Position numbers and translations under genes: made by a program. Shown in pieces: positions 33,983 through 42,827 of a stretch of 64,000 nucleotides of DNA. This DNA is from Pseudomonadota bacterium. Lineage in GTDB: Bacteria > Pseudomonadota > Alphaproteobacteria > Reyranellales > Reyranellaceae. Every line of letters starts with the position of its first letter. Position 1 is the stretch's first letter. The stretch spans positions 1 to 64,000 of the forward strand of contig JAFEBU010000056.1 of the NCBI GenBank assembly GCA_018242505.1. Reading direction: 5' to 3'. The notes beneath the pieces are model-generated. The model was not told the DNA's origin. It did not search any database and was given only the letters and a program-made list of their open reading frames with translations.

Positions 33983-34954
33983 TCAGCCGCCCGGCGGCAT
34001 GGCGACGATATTGGCGGAGAGGGGGCGGCCTTCGGCCCAGGGCTCGGTCAGGCCGCGCCCGTTGAAGACATGGATCCGGTAGCCGAAGGAACGCAGCAGT
34101 CCGAGCAGGGCTTGCGTGCTCGCGCCCTGGCGCTTCAGCGCCGCCTCGTTGGCCTCGACCAGCAGGATCGGCCGTACCGTCGACAGCAGTTTGCTGGCGC
34201 CGCCGAGCACCTTCACCTCGGCGCCCTCGACATCGATCTTCACGATGTCGATGCGGTCGAGCGCCAGGCGCTCCCGCAGTTCGTCGAGCGTCTCCAGCGC
34301 GACGGTCTCGCGGACGGTGACGATCTCGCCTTCGTACGCATAGATGAAATCCCCCAGCGTGTTGTGCAGGCCATGCGTCTTGGGGGCGATCCGAAGCTCC
34401 GCGGTGCCCGATCCGTCGGCCAGCGCATGCGGCACCACGATGACGTTGCCGAGGCCGTTGCGCGCGATATTGCGTTCCAGGATCTGCCGCTCGCGGCTGC
34501 TGGGCTCGATCGCGACTACCCGGCCGGCGGCGCCGACGCGACGGGCGGCGAACAGGGCAAAGAGACCTTCATTGGCGCCGACGTCGACGAAGGTCATGCC
34601 GGGCCGGATGATCCGGCTGAGGAAGGCGAACTCATTGGGCTCGAAGGAGCCGGCCACATAGACGCAAAGGCTGGTGTCTGTGCCCAGCATCGTCTCGATC
34701 CGGGTGCGCTCCAGCCACGGCACGACGAGAGGGACCTTCAGCCCTTGGACCGTCGCCCATTCCCACAGCACGCCGCGCCGCACGGCGAGCCAGCGGCGCT
34801 CGACGTAGAATTCGCGGGCAAACGACCAGCCTGCGGTCGGGACCGCGCGCGGCCGGCTGCGGAGGCTCAGCGCATAGAACCTGCCGAGGAGAGGCACGTT
34901 CAGAAGCAGCCAACGCCCTATCGCGTCGAGCAGATGGCCCGCCAGCTGCATCAT
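33983..34954 (-). CDS. FkbM family methyltransferase
   Basis: A 323-residue SAM-dependent methyltransferase. The SAM motif I is FVDVGANEGLFALFAARRVG, followed by the acidic strand RVVAIEPSS; IDIVKIDVEGAEVKVLGGA is the FkbM signature in the C-terminal half. About 100 N-terminal residues precede the fold, with a hydrophobic start that may be membrane-associated. FkbM proteins usually methylate hydroxyls of sugars or natural products, but the substrate here is unknown. Its start codon directly abuts the hemF stop, so it is the last gene of trmL-hemF-fkbM. Confidence 0.9.
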   Translation of the reverse strand: MMQLAGHLLDAIGRWLLLNVPLLGRFYALSLRSRPRAVPTAGWSFAREFYVERRWLAVRRGVLWEWATVQGLKVPLVVPWLERTRIETMLGTDTSLCVYVAGSFEPNEFAFLSRIIRPGMTFVDVGANEGLFALFAARRVGAAGRVVAIEPSSRERQILERNIARNGLGNVIVVPHALADGSGTAELRIAPKTHGLHNTLGDFIYAYEGEIVTVRETVALETLDELRERLALDRIDIVKIDVEGAEVKVLGGASKLLSTVRPILLVEANEAALKRQGASTQALLGLLRSFGYRIHVFNGRGLTEPWAEGRPLSANIVAMPPGG

Positions 34955-35878
34955 CTAGGGCCACCGCGCCTCGGGCGGCAGCGACATCAGGATCGCCTCG
35001 ACGTTGCCGCCGGTCATGAGGCCGAACCGGGTGCCGCGATCGTGCAGCAGGTTGAACTCGACATAACGGCCGCGGCGCACGAGCTGGTGCGCGCGCTCGT
35101 CCGCCGTCCAGGGTTCGTTCATGTGCCGGCGCACCAGCTTGGGATAGACGCCGAGAAAGGCGTCGCCGACGGCGCGCGTGAAGGCGAAGTCGCGGGCGAA
35201 GTCGCCGCTGTCGAGATAGTCGTAGAAGATGCCGCCCACGCCGCGCGCCTCGCCGCGATGGGGAAGATGGAAATATTCGTCGCACCACTCCTTGAAGCGC
35301 GGATAGTAGCCGGTGTCGTGCGCATCGCAGGCCGACTTGAGGGCGGCGTGGAAGTCGCGCGTGTCGGCTTCGTTGGCGGTCATCGGCGTGAGATCGGCAC
35401 CGCCGCCGAACCAGGCGCGGGTGGTGACGATGAAGCGTGTGTTCATATGGACGGCCGGCACGCGCGGCGAGCGCATATGCGCCACCAGCGAGATGCCCGA
35501 GGCGAAGAAGCGCGGATCTTCCACCGCTCCCGGGATCTGGCTGCGGAACTCGGGGCTGAATTCGCCGTGCACGGTCGAGACGTTCACGCCCACTTTCTCG
35601 AACACGCGCCCACGCAGGATCGACATGACGCCGCCGCCGCGATCCGCGCCGTCGGGACCGCGCTCGCGCTGCCATTCCTGTCGGGCAAAGCGGCCGGCCG
35701 GCAGCTCGCGGTGCGTGCCGCCGAGCTCGGTCTCGATCGCCTCGAACTCGCTGCAGATCCGGTCGCGCAAGTCCTCGAACCAGGCGCGCGCCTGGTCCTT
35801 GCGTTCGCTCAACGTCTTTTCGGCGGGCAAGGGTGTGGGCCCGTTCGGGCCGGTGGCGTGACGGGAAGGAAGGGTCAT
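34955..35878 (-). CDS. hemF: Oxygen-dependent coproporphyrinogen III oxidase
   Basis: Converts coproporphyrinogen III to protoporphyrinogen IX with O2 in heme synthesis. The 307-residue length and the motifs RGGGVMSILRG, FFASGISLVAHMRSP, VHMNTRFIVT and WFGGGADLTP are those of HemF. The C-terminal GGNVEAILMSLPP is also conserved. It sits after trmL (ATGA overlap) and directly before the FkbM gene, beside the divergent bc1 operon, which fits a supply of heme for cytochromes. An oxygen-independent hemN is not in the window. Confidence 0.96.
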   Translation of the reverse strand: MTLPSRHATGPNGPTPLPAEKTLSERKDQARAWFEDLRDRICSEFEAIETELGGTHRELPAGRFARQEWQRERGPDGADRGGGVMSILRGRVFEKVGVNVSTVHGEFSPEFRSQIPGAVEDPRFFASGISLVAHMRSPRVPAVHMNTRFIVTTRAWFGGGADLTPMTANEADTRDFHAALKSACDAHDTGYYPRFKEWCDEYFHLPHRGEARGVGGIFYDYLDSGDFARDFAFTRAVGDAFLGVYPKLVRRHMNEPWTADERAHQLVRRGRYVEFNLLHDRGTRFGLMTGGNVEAILMSLPPEARWP

Positions 35879-36333
35879 GTGAAGGCGGAAAATCCCTTGG
35901 TCTGACGCAGGCCCTCGCTCAATACCATTGCCGCAGCCAGCGCGACATTGAGCGAACGCGCACCCACCTGCAGGGGGATGCGCAGGCGGAGATCGGCTGC
36001 CGCATGCACCTCCTGCGGGACGCCGGCGCTTTCGCGGCCCAGCAACAAGATATCGTCCGGCCGGAAGGCGATTGCCGGAAAGGCCTCGGCGCCCGCGGTG
36101 GTGAGCAGGACCAGCCGGCCGGCGGCCCGGTCACGGCAGAAGCTCTGCCACGAGGCATGCCGGGCGATGCGGGCCAGGGCGTAATAATCCATGGCCGCCC
36201 GCCGGATGCGCTTGTCGTCCAGCGGGAAGCCGCAGGGTTCGATGATGTCGAGCGGGACCGCCAGACAGGCCGCCAGACGGATGAAGGCCCCGAGATTCTG
36301 GGGTATATCCGGCTGGTAAAGGGCAAGGCGCAT
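35875..36333 (-). CDS. trmL: tRNA (cytidine(34)-2'-O)-methyltransferase
   Basis: A 152-residue SPOUT (trefoil-knot) methyltransferase that 2'-O-methylates the wobble base of leucine tRNAs. It starts LALYQPDIPQNLGAFIRLAA, and the knot region contains LLGRESAGVPQEVH and RIPLQVGARSLNVALAAAMVL, both family signatures. The length is normal. It is the first gene of the trmL-hemF-fkbM set and is divergent from petA, with 154 bases between the starts that must hold both promoters. Confidence 0.95.
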   Translation of the reverse strand: MRLALYQPDIPQNLGAFIRLAACLAVPLDIIEPCGFPLDDKRIRRAAMDYYALARIARHASWQSFCRDRAAGRLVLLTTAGAEAFPAIAFRPDDILLLGRESAGVPQEVHAAADLRLRIPLQVGARSLNVALAAAMVLSEGLRQTKGFSAFT

Positions 36334-36427
36334 GTCATCTTTCCTATTGCCGTCCGCGGGGCGGAAGCAGATTTGTGCGGCACGCTGTCACAGCGCCCGA
36401 TCGCCCGGACCTGCGACCAACAGAGCC

Positions 36428-36458
36428 TTGAAACAAAAGGCGCTTTCTCGTCTATAAG
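36428..36458 (+). promoter_or_regulatory. Candidate petABC promoter
   Basis: TTGAAA (36428-36433) and TATAAG (36453-36458) resemble sigma-70 boxes, separated by 19 bases, two more than optimal. They lie 30 bases before the petA ATG, whose ribosome site is GGGGGAAGTAA. Confidence 0.4.
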
Positions 36459-36487
36459 CCTTAACTCCTCGGGGGAAGTAATACGCT

Positions 36488-37054
36488 ATGGCTTCAAGCA
36501 GCATTCCGGCCGGCGCTCACGGCGATCCGACTCGGCGCGACTTCCTGATGGTCGCGACGGGCGCCTTGGGCGCTGTCGGCGCCATCGCCGTGGCCTGGCC
36601 GTTCATCAACAACCTCAATCCGGCTGCCGACACGTTGGCGCTCAGCACCATCGAGGTGAATGTGCAGGCGATCCCGGTCGGCCAGGCGATCACGGTCAAG
36701 TGGCGCGGCAAGCCGGTCTTCATCCGCCATCGGACGGAGAAGGAGATCAAGGAGGCCGAGGCGGTGCCGTTGTCCGAACTGCGCGATCCCCAGACCGACG
36801 ATTCGCGCGTGACCGATACCGCCAAGAAAGTGCGCCGCGAATGGCTGATCGTGGTCGGCGTCTGCACCCATCTCGGCTGCGTCCCGCTCGGCACCAAGGA
36901 CGGCGATCCGCGCGGCGAATATGACGGCTGGTTCTGCCCCTGCCACGGCTCGCAGTACGACTCGTCGGGCCGGATCCGCAAAGGTCCCGCGCCCCTGAAC
37001 CTCGCAGTTCCCGACTATCTCTTCACGTCCGACACCCTCGTCCGCATCGGCTGA
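36488..37054 (+). CDS. petA: Ubiquinol-cytochrome c reductase, Rieske iron-sulfur subunit
   Basis: The Rieske subunit of the bc1 complex, oxidising ubiquinol at the periplasmic face. A Tat motif (TRRDFLMVATGALGAVG) leads into the membrane anchor. The 2Fe-2S ligands are in CTHLGC (C126, H128) and CPCHGSQYD (C150, H153), with the disulfide pair C131 and C152. The 188-residue length is normal, and YDSSGRIRKGPAPLNL and the C-terminal LV are conserved. First gene of petABC, 33 bases before petB. Confidence 0.97.
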   Translation: MASSSIPAGAHGDPTRRDFLMVATGALGAVGAIAVAWPFINNLNPAADTLALSTIEVNVQAIPVGQAITVKWRGKPVFIRHRTEKEIKEAEAVPLSELRDPQTDDSRVTDTAKKVRREWLIVVGVCTHLGCVPLGTKDGDPRGEYDGWFCPCHGSQYDSSGRIRKGPAPLNLAVPDYLFTSDTLVRIG

Positions 37055-37087
37055 TCGCCGCACTGATCGCCACTGGAGCTCTCAGCA

Positions 37088-38323
37088 ATGGCCTCGACTC
37101 ACGGCGCTCCGCCGGTCTTCAACAACAAGGTGGTCGCCTGGATCGATCACCGCCTGCCGATCTTCTCCTATATCGAGAAGGAATATCACACCTTCCCGAC
37201 ACCGCGGAATTTCAACTATTTCTGGAATTTCGGCGCGATCGCGACGGTGATGCTGGTGCTGATGATCGTCACCGGCATCGTATTGGCGACGAACTACCAG
37301 CCCAACGCCGACCTCGCCTTCGCCTCGGTCGAGCGCATCATGCGTGACGTGCCGTCGGGCTGGCTGCTGCGCTATATGCACATGACCGGCGCGTCGTTCT
37401 TCTTCGCCGCCGTCTACGTCCACATCTTCCGCGGCCTCTACTACGGCTCCTACAAGGCGCCGCGCGAACTGCTGTGGATGCTGGGCGTGGTCATCCTGCT
37501 CCTGATGATGGCGACGGCGTTCATGGGCTACGTCCTGCCGTGGGGCCAGATGTCGTTCTGGGGCGCGACCGTGATCACCAACCTGTTCTCGGCGATCCCG
37601 GTGGTGGGCGATTCGATCGTGACCTGGCTGTGGGGCGGCTTCGCGGTCGGCAACCCGACGCTCAACCGCTTCTTCGCCCTGCACTACCTGCTGCCGTTCA
37701 TCATCGTGGGCGTGGTGGCGCTGCATGTCGTGGCGCTGCACGTGCATGGCTCCAACAACCCGCTGGGCATCGATCCGAAGGGTCCGCAGGACACGGTTCC
37801 GTTCCATCCCTACTACACGATGAAGGATGGCTTCGGCGTGATGGTCTTCCTGATCATCTATGCCGCCTTTGTGTTCTTCGCGCCGAATGCGCTGGGCGAC
37901 GTGAACAACTATATCCAGGCCAATCCGCTGGTGACGCCCAACGAGATCGTGCCCGAATGGTACCTGCTGCCGTTCTACGCCATCCTGCGCGCCATTCCGG
38001 ACAAGCTGGGCGGCGTGATCTGCATGTTCGGCTCGATCCTGCTCCTGCTGGTGCTGCCGTGGCTCGACACCTCGCGCGTCCGCTCCTGCACCTTCCGGCC
38101 GATCTACAAGTGGTTCGTGTTCTTGCTGGTGATCGACGTGATCGTGCTGGGCTATTGCGGCGCCCATCCGCCGGAAGGCTGGTACGTGCCGATCTCCCGC
38201 CTCGCCACGGCCTATTACTTCTTCCACTTCATCATCCTGCTGCCGGTCCTGGGCAAGATCGAACGGCCGCTGCCGTTGCCATCCAGCATCGCCGACGCGG
38301 TGCTCAAGAAGAAGGCGGTCTGA
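37088..38323 (+). CDS. petB: Cytochrome b subunit of bc1 complex
   Basis: A 411-residue integral membrane protein with eight helices, binding two b hemes and both quinone sites. HMTGASFFFAAVYVHIFRGLYYG carries the first heme histidines (split here as MHMTGASFFFAAVYVHIF); HYLLPFIIVGVVALHVVALH gives the second pair, and NEIVPEWYLLPFYAILRAIP contains the PEWY motif of the Qo site. The C-terminus extends past the usual end. It lies 4 bases before petC. Confidence 0.97.
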   Translation: MASTHGAPPVFNNKVVAWIDHRLPIFSYIEKEYHTFPTPRNFNYFWNFGAIATVMLVLMIVTGIVLATNYQPNADLAFASVERIMRDVPSGWLLRYMHMTGASFFFAAVYVHIFRGLYYGSYKAPRELLWMLGVVILLLMMATAFMGYVLPWGQMSFWGATVITNLFSAIPVVGDSIVTWLWGGFAVGNPTLNRFFALHYLLPFIIVGVVALHVVALHVHGSNNPLGIDPKGPQDTVPFHPYYTMKDGFGVMVFLIIYAAFVFFAPNALGDVNNYIQANPLVTPNEIVPEWYLLPFYAILRAIPDKLGGVICMFGSILLLLVLPWLDTSRVRSCTFRPIYKWFVFLLVIDVIVLGYCGAHPPEGWYVPISRLATAYYFFHFIILLPVLGKIERPLPLPSSIADAVLKKKAV

Positions 38324-38327
38324 GCCG

Positions 38328-39128
38328 ATGTTCACCAAGCTTTCCCTGAACAAGCTGATCCTGACGGGTGCGGTGGCACTTGCTGCCTTCTCCGCCGGCA
38401 CGGTCGCGACCGCGGCCGAGGATATGCCGCCGTTACCCAAGCACGACTGGGGCTTCAAGGGCCCGTTCGGCACCTACGATCGCGCCGCCGCCCAGCGCGG
38501 CTTCCAAGTCTACAAGGAAGTCTGCTCGGCCTGCCATTCGCTCGAGCTGCTTTCCTATCGCAACCTCGAAGGGCTCGGCCTCACCGAGAACCAGGTGAAG
38601 GGGATCGCGGCCGAGTTCCAGGTGTCCGATATCAGCGATGACGGCTCGCCAATCGACCGGCCGGCACGCCCGTCGGATCATTTCAAGAAGCCGTTCCCCA
38701 ACGAACTGGCGGCTGCAGCCGCCAACGGCGGCAAGGCGCCGCCCGATCTCAGCGTCATCGTCAAGGCGCGAGAAGGCGGACCCGACTACGTGTATGGCAT
38801 CCTCACCGGTTACGTGCCCTACGACAAGCTGACGCCTGAGCAGATCAAGGAATTCAACGTCAAGAAGGACGACCACTTCAATCTGCACTTCCCCGGGCAT
38901 CGTATCGCCATGCCGCCGCCGCTCGAGGACGGCAAGGTGACCTACGTCGACGGCACCAAGAACACGCTGCAGCAGGAAGCCTCGGACGTCGTCGAGTTCC
39001 TGGCCTGGGCGTCGGAGCCGCATCTGGAGGACCGCAACCGCACCGGCGTGCGGGTCATCCTGTTCCTGCTGGTGATGGCCGCCTTCATGTATGCGGTCAA
39101 GCGCTCGGTCTGGGCCGACAAGCACTGA
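38328..39128 (+). CDS. petC: Cytochrome c1
   Basis: The c-type heme subunit of bc1, periplasmic with a C-terminal anchor. A signal peptide (about residues 1-30) is followed by the mature start EDMPPLPKHDWGFKGPFG. The heme motif is CSACHS (C66, C69, H70); the methionine ligand is in HRIAMPPPL. VRVILFLLVMAAFMYAVKRSVW is the membrane anchor. The 266-residue length is normal. Last gene of the operon and followed by an intrinsic terminator. Confidence 0.97.
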   Translation: MFTKLSLNKLILTGAVALAAFSAGTVATAAEDMPPLPKHDWGFKGPFGTYDRAAAQRGFQVYKEVCSACHSLELLSYRNLEGLGLTENQVKGIAAEFQVSDISDDGSPIDRPARPSDHFKKPFPNELAAAAANGGKAPPDLSVIVKAREGGPDYVYGILTGYVPYDKLTPEQIKEFNVKKDDHFNLHFPGHRIAMPPPLEDGKVTYVDGTKNTLQQEASDVVEFLAWASEPHLEDRNRTGVRVILFLLVMAAFMYAVKRSVWADKH

Positions 39129-39152
39129 TCGCCGGCCACACTCGCCAAGACA

Positions 39153-39188
39153 AACGCGCGCCCCCGCAGGTCGCGCGTTTTCTTTTGC
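39153..39188 (+). terminator. Intrinsic terminator of petABC
   Basis: Arms AAACGCGCG (39153-39161) and CGCGCGTTT (39173-39181) pair perfectly over 9 bp with an 11-base loop, followed by TCTTTTG. It lies 25 bases past the petC stop. Confidence 0.8.
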
Positions 39189-39260
39189 CTCGCCGTTGCG
39201 GTTTGGGTGGCGGTCGAACTGCGCTACGATGCCGGTGTTGCCTCGCGACGGAGGGCGAAA

Positions 39261-39485
39261 ATGACCAAAGTGATCTCGATCGTGATGCTCTTGGCGGCGG
39301 GTTCGCTCGCGGCCTGCGACCGGCCATGGACGGGCGCCGAGAAAGGGGCCGCGGCTGGCAGCGCGATCGGCACAGGCATCGGTCTCGTCACGGGGAGCAG
39401 CTTCGGAACCGTCGTCGGCGCCGGTCTGATTGGCGGTGCGGTCGGCTATCTGGGCGGCACGGCCATCGACAACAAGAACAAGTAG
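39261..39485 (+). CDS. Small glycine-zipper lipoprotein
   Basis: A 74-residue outer-membrane-type lipoprotein. The signal peptide ends in the lipobox LAAC. A glycine-zipper helix pair follows (KGAAAGSAIGTGIGLVTG and TVVGAGLIGGAVGYLGG), like small surface lipoproteins such as SlyB/OsmB-type relatives. The ATG at 39261 has GGAGGG upstream. The next gene begins 10 bases later, so the pair may be co-transcribed. The role is probably envelope structure or stress, but not proven. Confidence 0.82.
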   Translation: MTKVISIVMLLAAGSLAACDRPWTGAEKGAAAGSAIGTGIGLVTGSSFGTVVGAGLIGGAVGYLGGTAIDNKNK

Positions 39486-39495
39486 GGGGACCGAC

Positions 39496-39825
39496 ATGAG
39501 AAGTGCAGTTGCCGGCGGGCTTTGCGGCCTGCTTGTCCTCACCTCAGCGGCCTGGGCCCAGGTTCCGCCGCTCAACTTCGATCAAGCGGCTTATGTCACC
39601 TGTCGCGAGGCGCAGGCGATGCAGCCTGAGGCCCGCAAGCAGCTTGCCGTTTTCCTGGCTGAACATTCGGCGCGCTATCGTGGCGTCTCGCTTCCCAACG
39701 ATGAGCGCGGCGGCCAGCTCGCGATGCTGGTACGGGGCGGCTGCACGCTGGCGCCCGACGCCTATCTGTTTACTGTCATCGACCGGGCGATCCTGGCCGA
39801 GAAGGACAAGCTGCCCAAACGGTAG
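39496..39825 (+). CDS. HdeA/HdeB family exported protein
   Basis: A 109-residue periplasmic protein with a Sec signal peptide (AVAGGLCGLLVLTSAAWA). The mature part has two cysteines (TCREAQ and GGCTLAP), separated by about 50 residues, the disulfide layout of the acid chaperones HdeA and HdeB. Similarity elsewhere is weak, so chaperone activity is only plausible. GGGGGA lies upstream of the ATG at 39496. The stop is one base before the stop of the opposing CoA-lyase gene. Confidence 0.7.
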   Translation: MRSAVAGGLCGLLVLTSAAWAQVPPLNFDQAAYVTCREAQAMQPEARKQLAVFLAEHSARYRGVSLPNDERGGQLAMLVRGGCTLAPDAYLFTVIDRAILAEKDKLPKR

Positions 39826-39826
39826 C

Positions 39827-40729
39827 TCAGCGTCCCGCCTGCCGCCGTTCGATCGCCTCGTACCGGGCGACGAGCTTTCGCGCCCGCTCGACGACCGGGA
39901 TGTCGATCATCTTGCCGTCGACGGAGAAGGAGCCGCGCCCCTCGGCCGCAGCCTGGCGGTCCGCCTCGATCAGCTTGCGGGCGTGGGCGACCTCATCCTC
40001 AGTCGGCGTGAAGGCTGCGTTCAGCGCCGTGACCAGGCCGGGATGGATGCAGGTCCCGCCCGAGAAGCCGAAACGGCGAGCACGTTCGGCGCTCTTGCGG
40101 TAAGCGTCCGGATCGGAATAGTCGGCCACGGTCCCCAGGATACCGATCATCGGCACGCCATGCGCCTGGGCGGCGAAGGCGACCAGCCGCTTGGGCAGCT
40201 CCAGCGTCTCGTCACCCGGCACCGAGCCGGTCTCGAGGGCAAAATCCTCGCCCCCCAGCATCAGCGCGATCAGTCGCGGCGCGTGCTCGGCGATGTCGTG
40301 GATCCGGGCCAGCGCGCGGGGATGCTCGATCATGCCGCCGAACCCCACGCTGCCGACGGGCAGGCCGCGTTCGCGCTCGAGATCGCTCACGACCTCGTCG
40401 AGCAGCTTCAGATGCTGCACGCTCTCGGTCTTGGTGATGAAGAGCGCCGAGAGGCCAGGGCGCACTGCCGCCTCGATGTCCGGGATGGCAAGCCGGAGCG
40501 GCCGGTTGATGCGCACCGCGACATCAGCCCCGCCGCGCGCCACCTTCTTCATCGTCTCGGGCAGCATCGCCCGCGCTTCGGGCTTCTGCGCCGGCTGCAC
40601 GCTGTCCTCGAGATCGACCAGAACGCAATCGGCGCCGCGTTCATGCGCCTTGTCGATGAACTTCGGCACGTTGCCCGGCACGTAGAGGATCGAGCGCCAG
40701 ACGGGTGGGGCGGGTCGTTCGACGGTCAC
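39827..40729 (-). CDS. HpcH/HpaI aldolase / citrate-lyase beta-like CoA-ester lyase
   Basis: A 300-residue TIM-barrel lyase of the CitE/malyl-CoA lyase type, cleaving or forming 3-hydroxyacyl-CoA esters. The start RSILYVPGNVPKFIDKA and the VLVDLEDSVQPAQKPEAR, RINRP and ETEsimilar FITKTESV blocks give the barrel, with the metal-binding ED pair in GGEDFALETG; IHPGLV is near the C-terminus. It overlaps the CoA-transferase gene by 4 bases, so both probably act in one catabolic route, with activation of the acid by CoA transfer then cleavage. Confidence 0.88.
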   Translation of the reverse strand: MTVERPAPPVWRSILYVPGNVPKFIDKAHERGADCVLVDLEDSVQPAQKPEARAMLPETMKKVARGGADVAVRINRPLRLAIPDIEAAVRPGLSALFITKTESVQHLKLLDEVVSDLERERGLPVGSVGFGGMIEHPRALARIHDIAEHAPRLIALMLGGEDFALETGSVPGDETLELPKRLVAFAAQAHGVPMIGILGTVADYSDPDAYRKSAERARRFGFSGGTCIHPGLVTALNAAFTPTEDEVAHARKLIEADRQAAAEGRGSFSVDGKMIDIPVVERARKLVARYEAIERRQAGR

Positions 40730-41961
40730 GTCTTCTTTCCCTTCGAGATCACGCCGGTTTGGCAGAGCTTGGCATATTCGGCCTCGCCCAGCAGTGGCTT
40801 CAGCAGCGCTTCATTGTGTTCGCCGACCGTCGGCGCTGCCGATTTCAGCGCGCCGGGCGTGGCGGACATCCGCGGCACGACGGGATGCGTCGGCAACTCA
40901 CCCATCTCGGTGTCTGGGATCTCGATCAGCGCCTCGCGCTCCAGCACGTAGTCGTCCTGCACGATCTGCGCGATGTCGTAGACCGGGCCGATCGTTACGC
41001 CGGCCTCGTCGAAATATTTCAGGTTCTCGTCGAGGTCGCGTGCGCCGATGAACGCGCCGATCAGACGGTCGAGCTCGAGGCCGTTCTTCACCCGCTCGAT
41101 GTTGGTGGCGAAGCGCGGATCCTTCGCAAGCTCGGGCTTGCCGATCTTTGCCAGGACGCGCTCGGCCATGCCCTGCGTCGAGGCCGAGAGGCACACCCAG
41201 CGTCCATCCTTCGTCTGGTAGACGTTACGCGGCGCGGCATTGGTCGAGCGGCTGCCGGTGCGCACCTTCACTTCACCTGTGAGTTTGTAGTTGGCGGCCT
41301 GCGGCCCCAGCATCGAATAGAGCGGGTCGAACAGCGGCAGATCGAGCACCTGGCCCTTGCCGCCGTTCACCTCGACCTCACGTAACGCGACCATCACCGC
41401 ACCGTAGCCGTTCAGCGCCGCCATGCAGTCGGCGAGGTACATCGGCGGCAGCACCGGTTCGCGGTCGGCGAAGCCGTTCATCGAGGCGAAGCCGCTATAG
41501 CCTTCGATCAATGTGCCGAAGCCCGGCTTGTGGCGATAGCGTCCGTCCTGGCCCCAACCCGAAATACGTACGATCACCAGCTTGGGATTGGCTTGGTGCA
41601 ACGTGGCAGGCGAGAGGCCCATATCCTCCAGCACGCCAGGTCGGAAGCTCTCGACCAGGATCGCGGCGGAAGCGGCGAGCTGGCGGACGATCGCCCGACC
41701 GGCATCCGAGCGCAGGTCGAGCGCGATGCTCTTCTTGTTGCGGCTGTAGACCTTCCAGGCGGTCTCCACGCCCTTCACGCGCCACGAGCGCAGCGTGTCG
41801 CCCTCCGGCGGCTCGACCTTGATCACCTCGGCCCCGAAATCGGCGAGCTGCAGGGTGAGCACGTTGCCGGCCACCAGGCGCGACAGGTCGACGACACGGA
41901 CTCCGTTCAGCGGGCCGGTGGCGTTAGGAGAAAAGGACTTCTTGGTGGGACGTCTGGTCAT
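40726..41961 (-). CDS. CaiB/BaiF family CoA transferase (class III)
   Basis: A 411-residue class III CoA transferase that moves CoA between organic acids. It begins GPLNGVRVVDLSRLVAGN, the usual start of the family, and holds ADFGAEVIKVEPPEGDTLR; the catalytic Asp lies in the YLADCMAALNGYGAVMVAL region. KDGRWVCLSASTQGMAERVL is also typical. It is upstream of and coupled to the CoA-ester lyase gene. Substrates are unknown; mesaconyl- or succinyl-type acids are common. Confidence 0.92.
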   Translation of the reverse strand: MTRRPTKKSFSPNATGPLNGVRVVDLSRLVAGNVLTLQLADFGAEVIKVEPPEGDTLRSWRVKGVETAWKVYSRNKKSIALDLRSDAGRAIVRQLAASAAILVESFRPGVLEDMGLSPATLHQANPKLVIVRISGWGQDGRYRHKPGFGTLIEGYSGFASMNGFADREPVLPPMYLADCMAALNGYGAVMVALREVEVNGGKGQVLDLPLFDPLYSMLGPQAANYKLTGEVKVRTGSRSTNAAPRNVYQTKDGRWVCLSASTQGMAERVLAKIGKPELAKDPRFATNIERVKNGLELDRLIGAFIGARDLDENLKYFDEAGVTIGPVYDIAQIVQDDYVLEREALIEIPDTEMGELPTHPVVPRMSATPGALKSAAPTVGEHNEALLKPLLGEAEYAKLCQTGVISKGKKT

Positions 41962-42015
41962 GGCCGGGGCGCACGACTCCAGTCGGGCGTCTTTTCGTTG
42001 GATCGAATGGAAGAT

Positions 42016-42058
42016 CGCGCCACTTCAGCGCGCAGGTTACTGCGCGCGCAGTGGCGCG
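42016..42058. repeat. Dispersed palindrome, copy 3
   Basis: Arms 42016-42034 (CGCGCCACTTCAGCGCGCA) and 42041-42058 pair as 9+7 bp around a small bulge. The left arm matches copy 1 at 14043 over GCGCCACTTCAGCGCG. It sits 9 bases after the stop of the hydrolase gene in genome coordinates, between two same-strand genes. Confidence 0.65.
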
Positions 42059-42066
42059 CGCCCCAG

Positions 42067-42735
42067 CTATCCCACGTGCTGCTTCATGAATTCCAGCGTC
42101 CGGCCCATCGCCTGCTTGGAAGCCGCGGCATCGTAGGAGCCACGCTCGTCGCAATGGAAGCCGTGGTCGGCCGGATAGTCGTAGACCTGCACGTCGGGAT
42201 GGAGCTTCCGGATCTCGTTCACATGCGCCATTGGGATGTGCATGTCCTTGTCGCCGAAATGCATCATGGTCGGCACTTGCGGCTTTTCGTTCTTGGTGCC
42301 GTAGATGCCGCCGCCATAGTAGGCGATGGCCGCATCGGGCTTGAGCCGCGTCGCCGACAGCCAGGTAATGGTGCCGCCCCAGCAGAAGCCGGTCACCGCG
42401 ACCTTCTTCGCGCCGCGCCTCTTCAATTCGGCGATCGCCGCATCGACATCCTGCACCGGCTTGTCGAGGCCGAGTTCGGTCACGTACTTGCGGCCTTCGG
42501 CGATGGTGTCGGGCGTGTAGCCGAGCTCGACGCCGGTCTTGATGTGGTCGAAGAATTTCGGCGCCAGTGCGAGATAGCCGTCGGCGGCGAACTTGTCGGT
42601 CACCGCTTTGATGTGGTGGTTCACACCGAAGATCTCCTGAATGACGACAATGCCACCCCGCGGCGTACCCTTCGGCGTGGCGAGATAGGCGCCGATCTCG
42701 CCGGCCGCCGACTTAAGACGGATATCTTCACCCAT
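42067..42735 (-). CDS. Dienelactone hydrolase family protein
   Basis: A 222-residue alpha/beta hydrolase. The nucleophile is Cys in GFCWGG; the acid Asp is in MHFGDKDMHIP, and the catalytic His in PADHGFHCDERGSYD. These are exactly the C-D-H triad of dienelactone hydrolases. It could open dienelactones in the breakdown of chloroaromatics, but many relatives have other lactone or ester substrates. It is upstream of the CoA transferase gene, separated by 105 bases with a palindrome, so co-transcription is possible but not certain. Divergent from the PaiB-like gene. Confidence 0.92.
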   Translation of the reverse strand: MGEDIRLKSAAGEIGAYLATPKGTPRGGIVVIQEIFGVNHHIKAVTDKFAADGYLALAPKFFDHIKTGVELGYTPDTIAEGRKYVTELGLDKPVQDVDAAIAELKRRGAKKVAVTGFCWGGTITWLSATRLKPDAAIAYYGGGIYGTKNEKPQVPTMMHFGDKDMHIPMAHVNEIRKLHPDVQVYDYPADHGFHCDERGSYDAAASKQAMGRTLEFMKQHVG

Positions 42736-42827
42736 GAGAAAACCTCCCGGTTGCGGGCCGCATCTGACATGGTAATCCGGCGCCGTTCAACCCATCCGCT
42801 CGCAGAGCGAGCGCAAGAAAGCCCGAC

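Noticed and set aside
33287..35905. 872-codon + strand frame over hpaB, fkbM and hemF
   Set aside because: Spans three recognised minus-strand genes; low-complexity composition.
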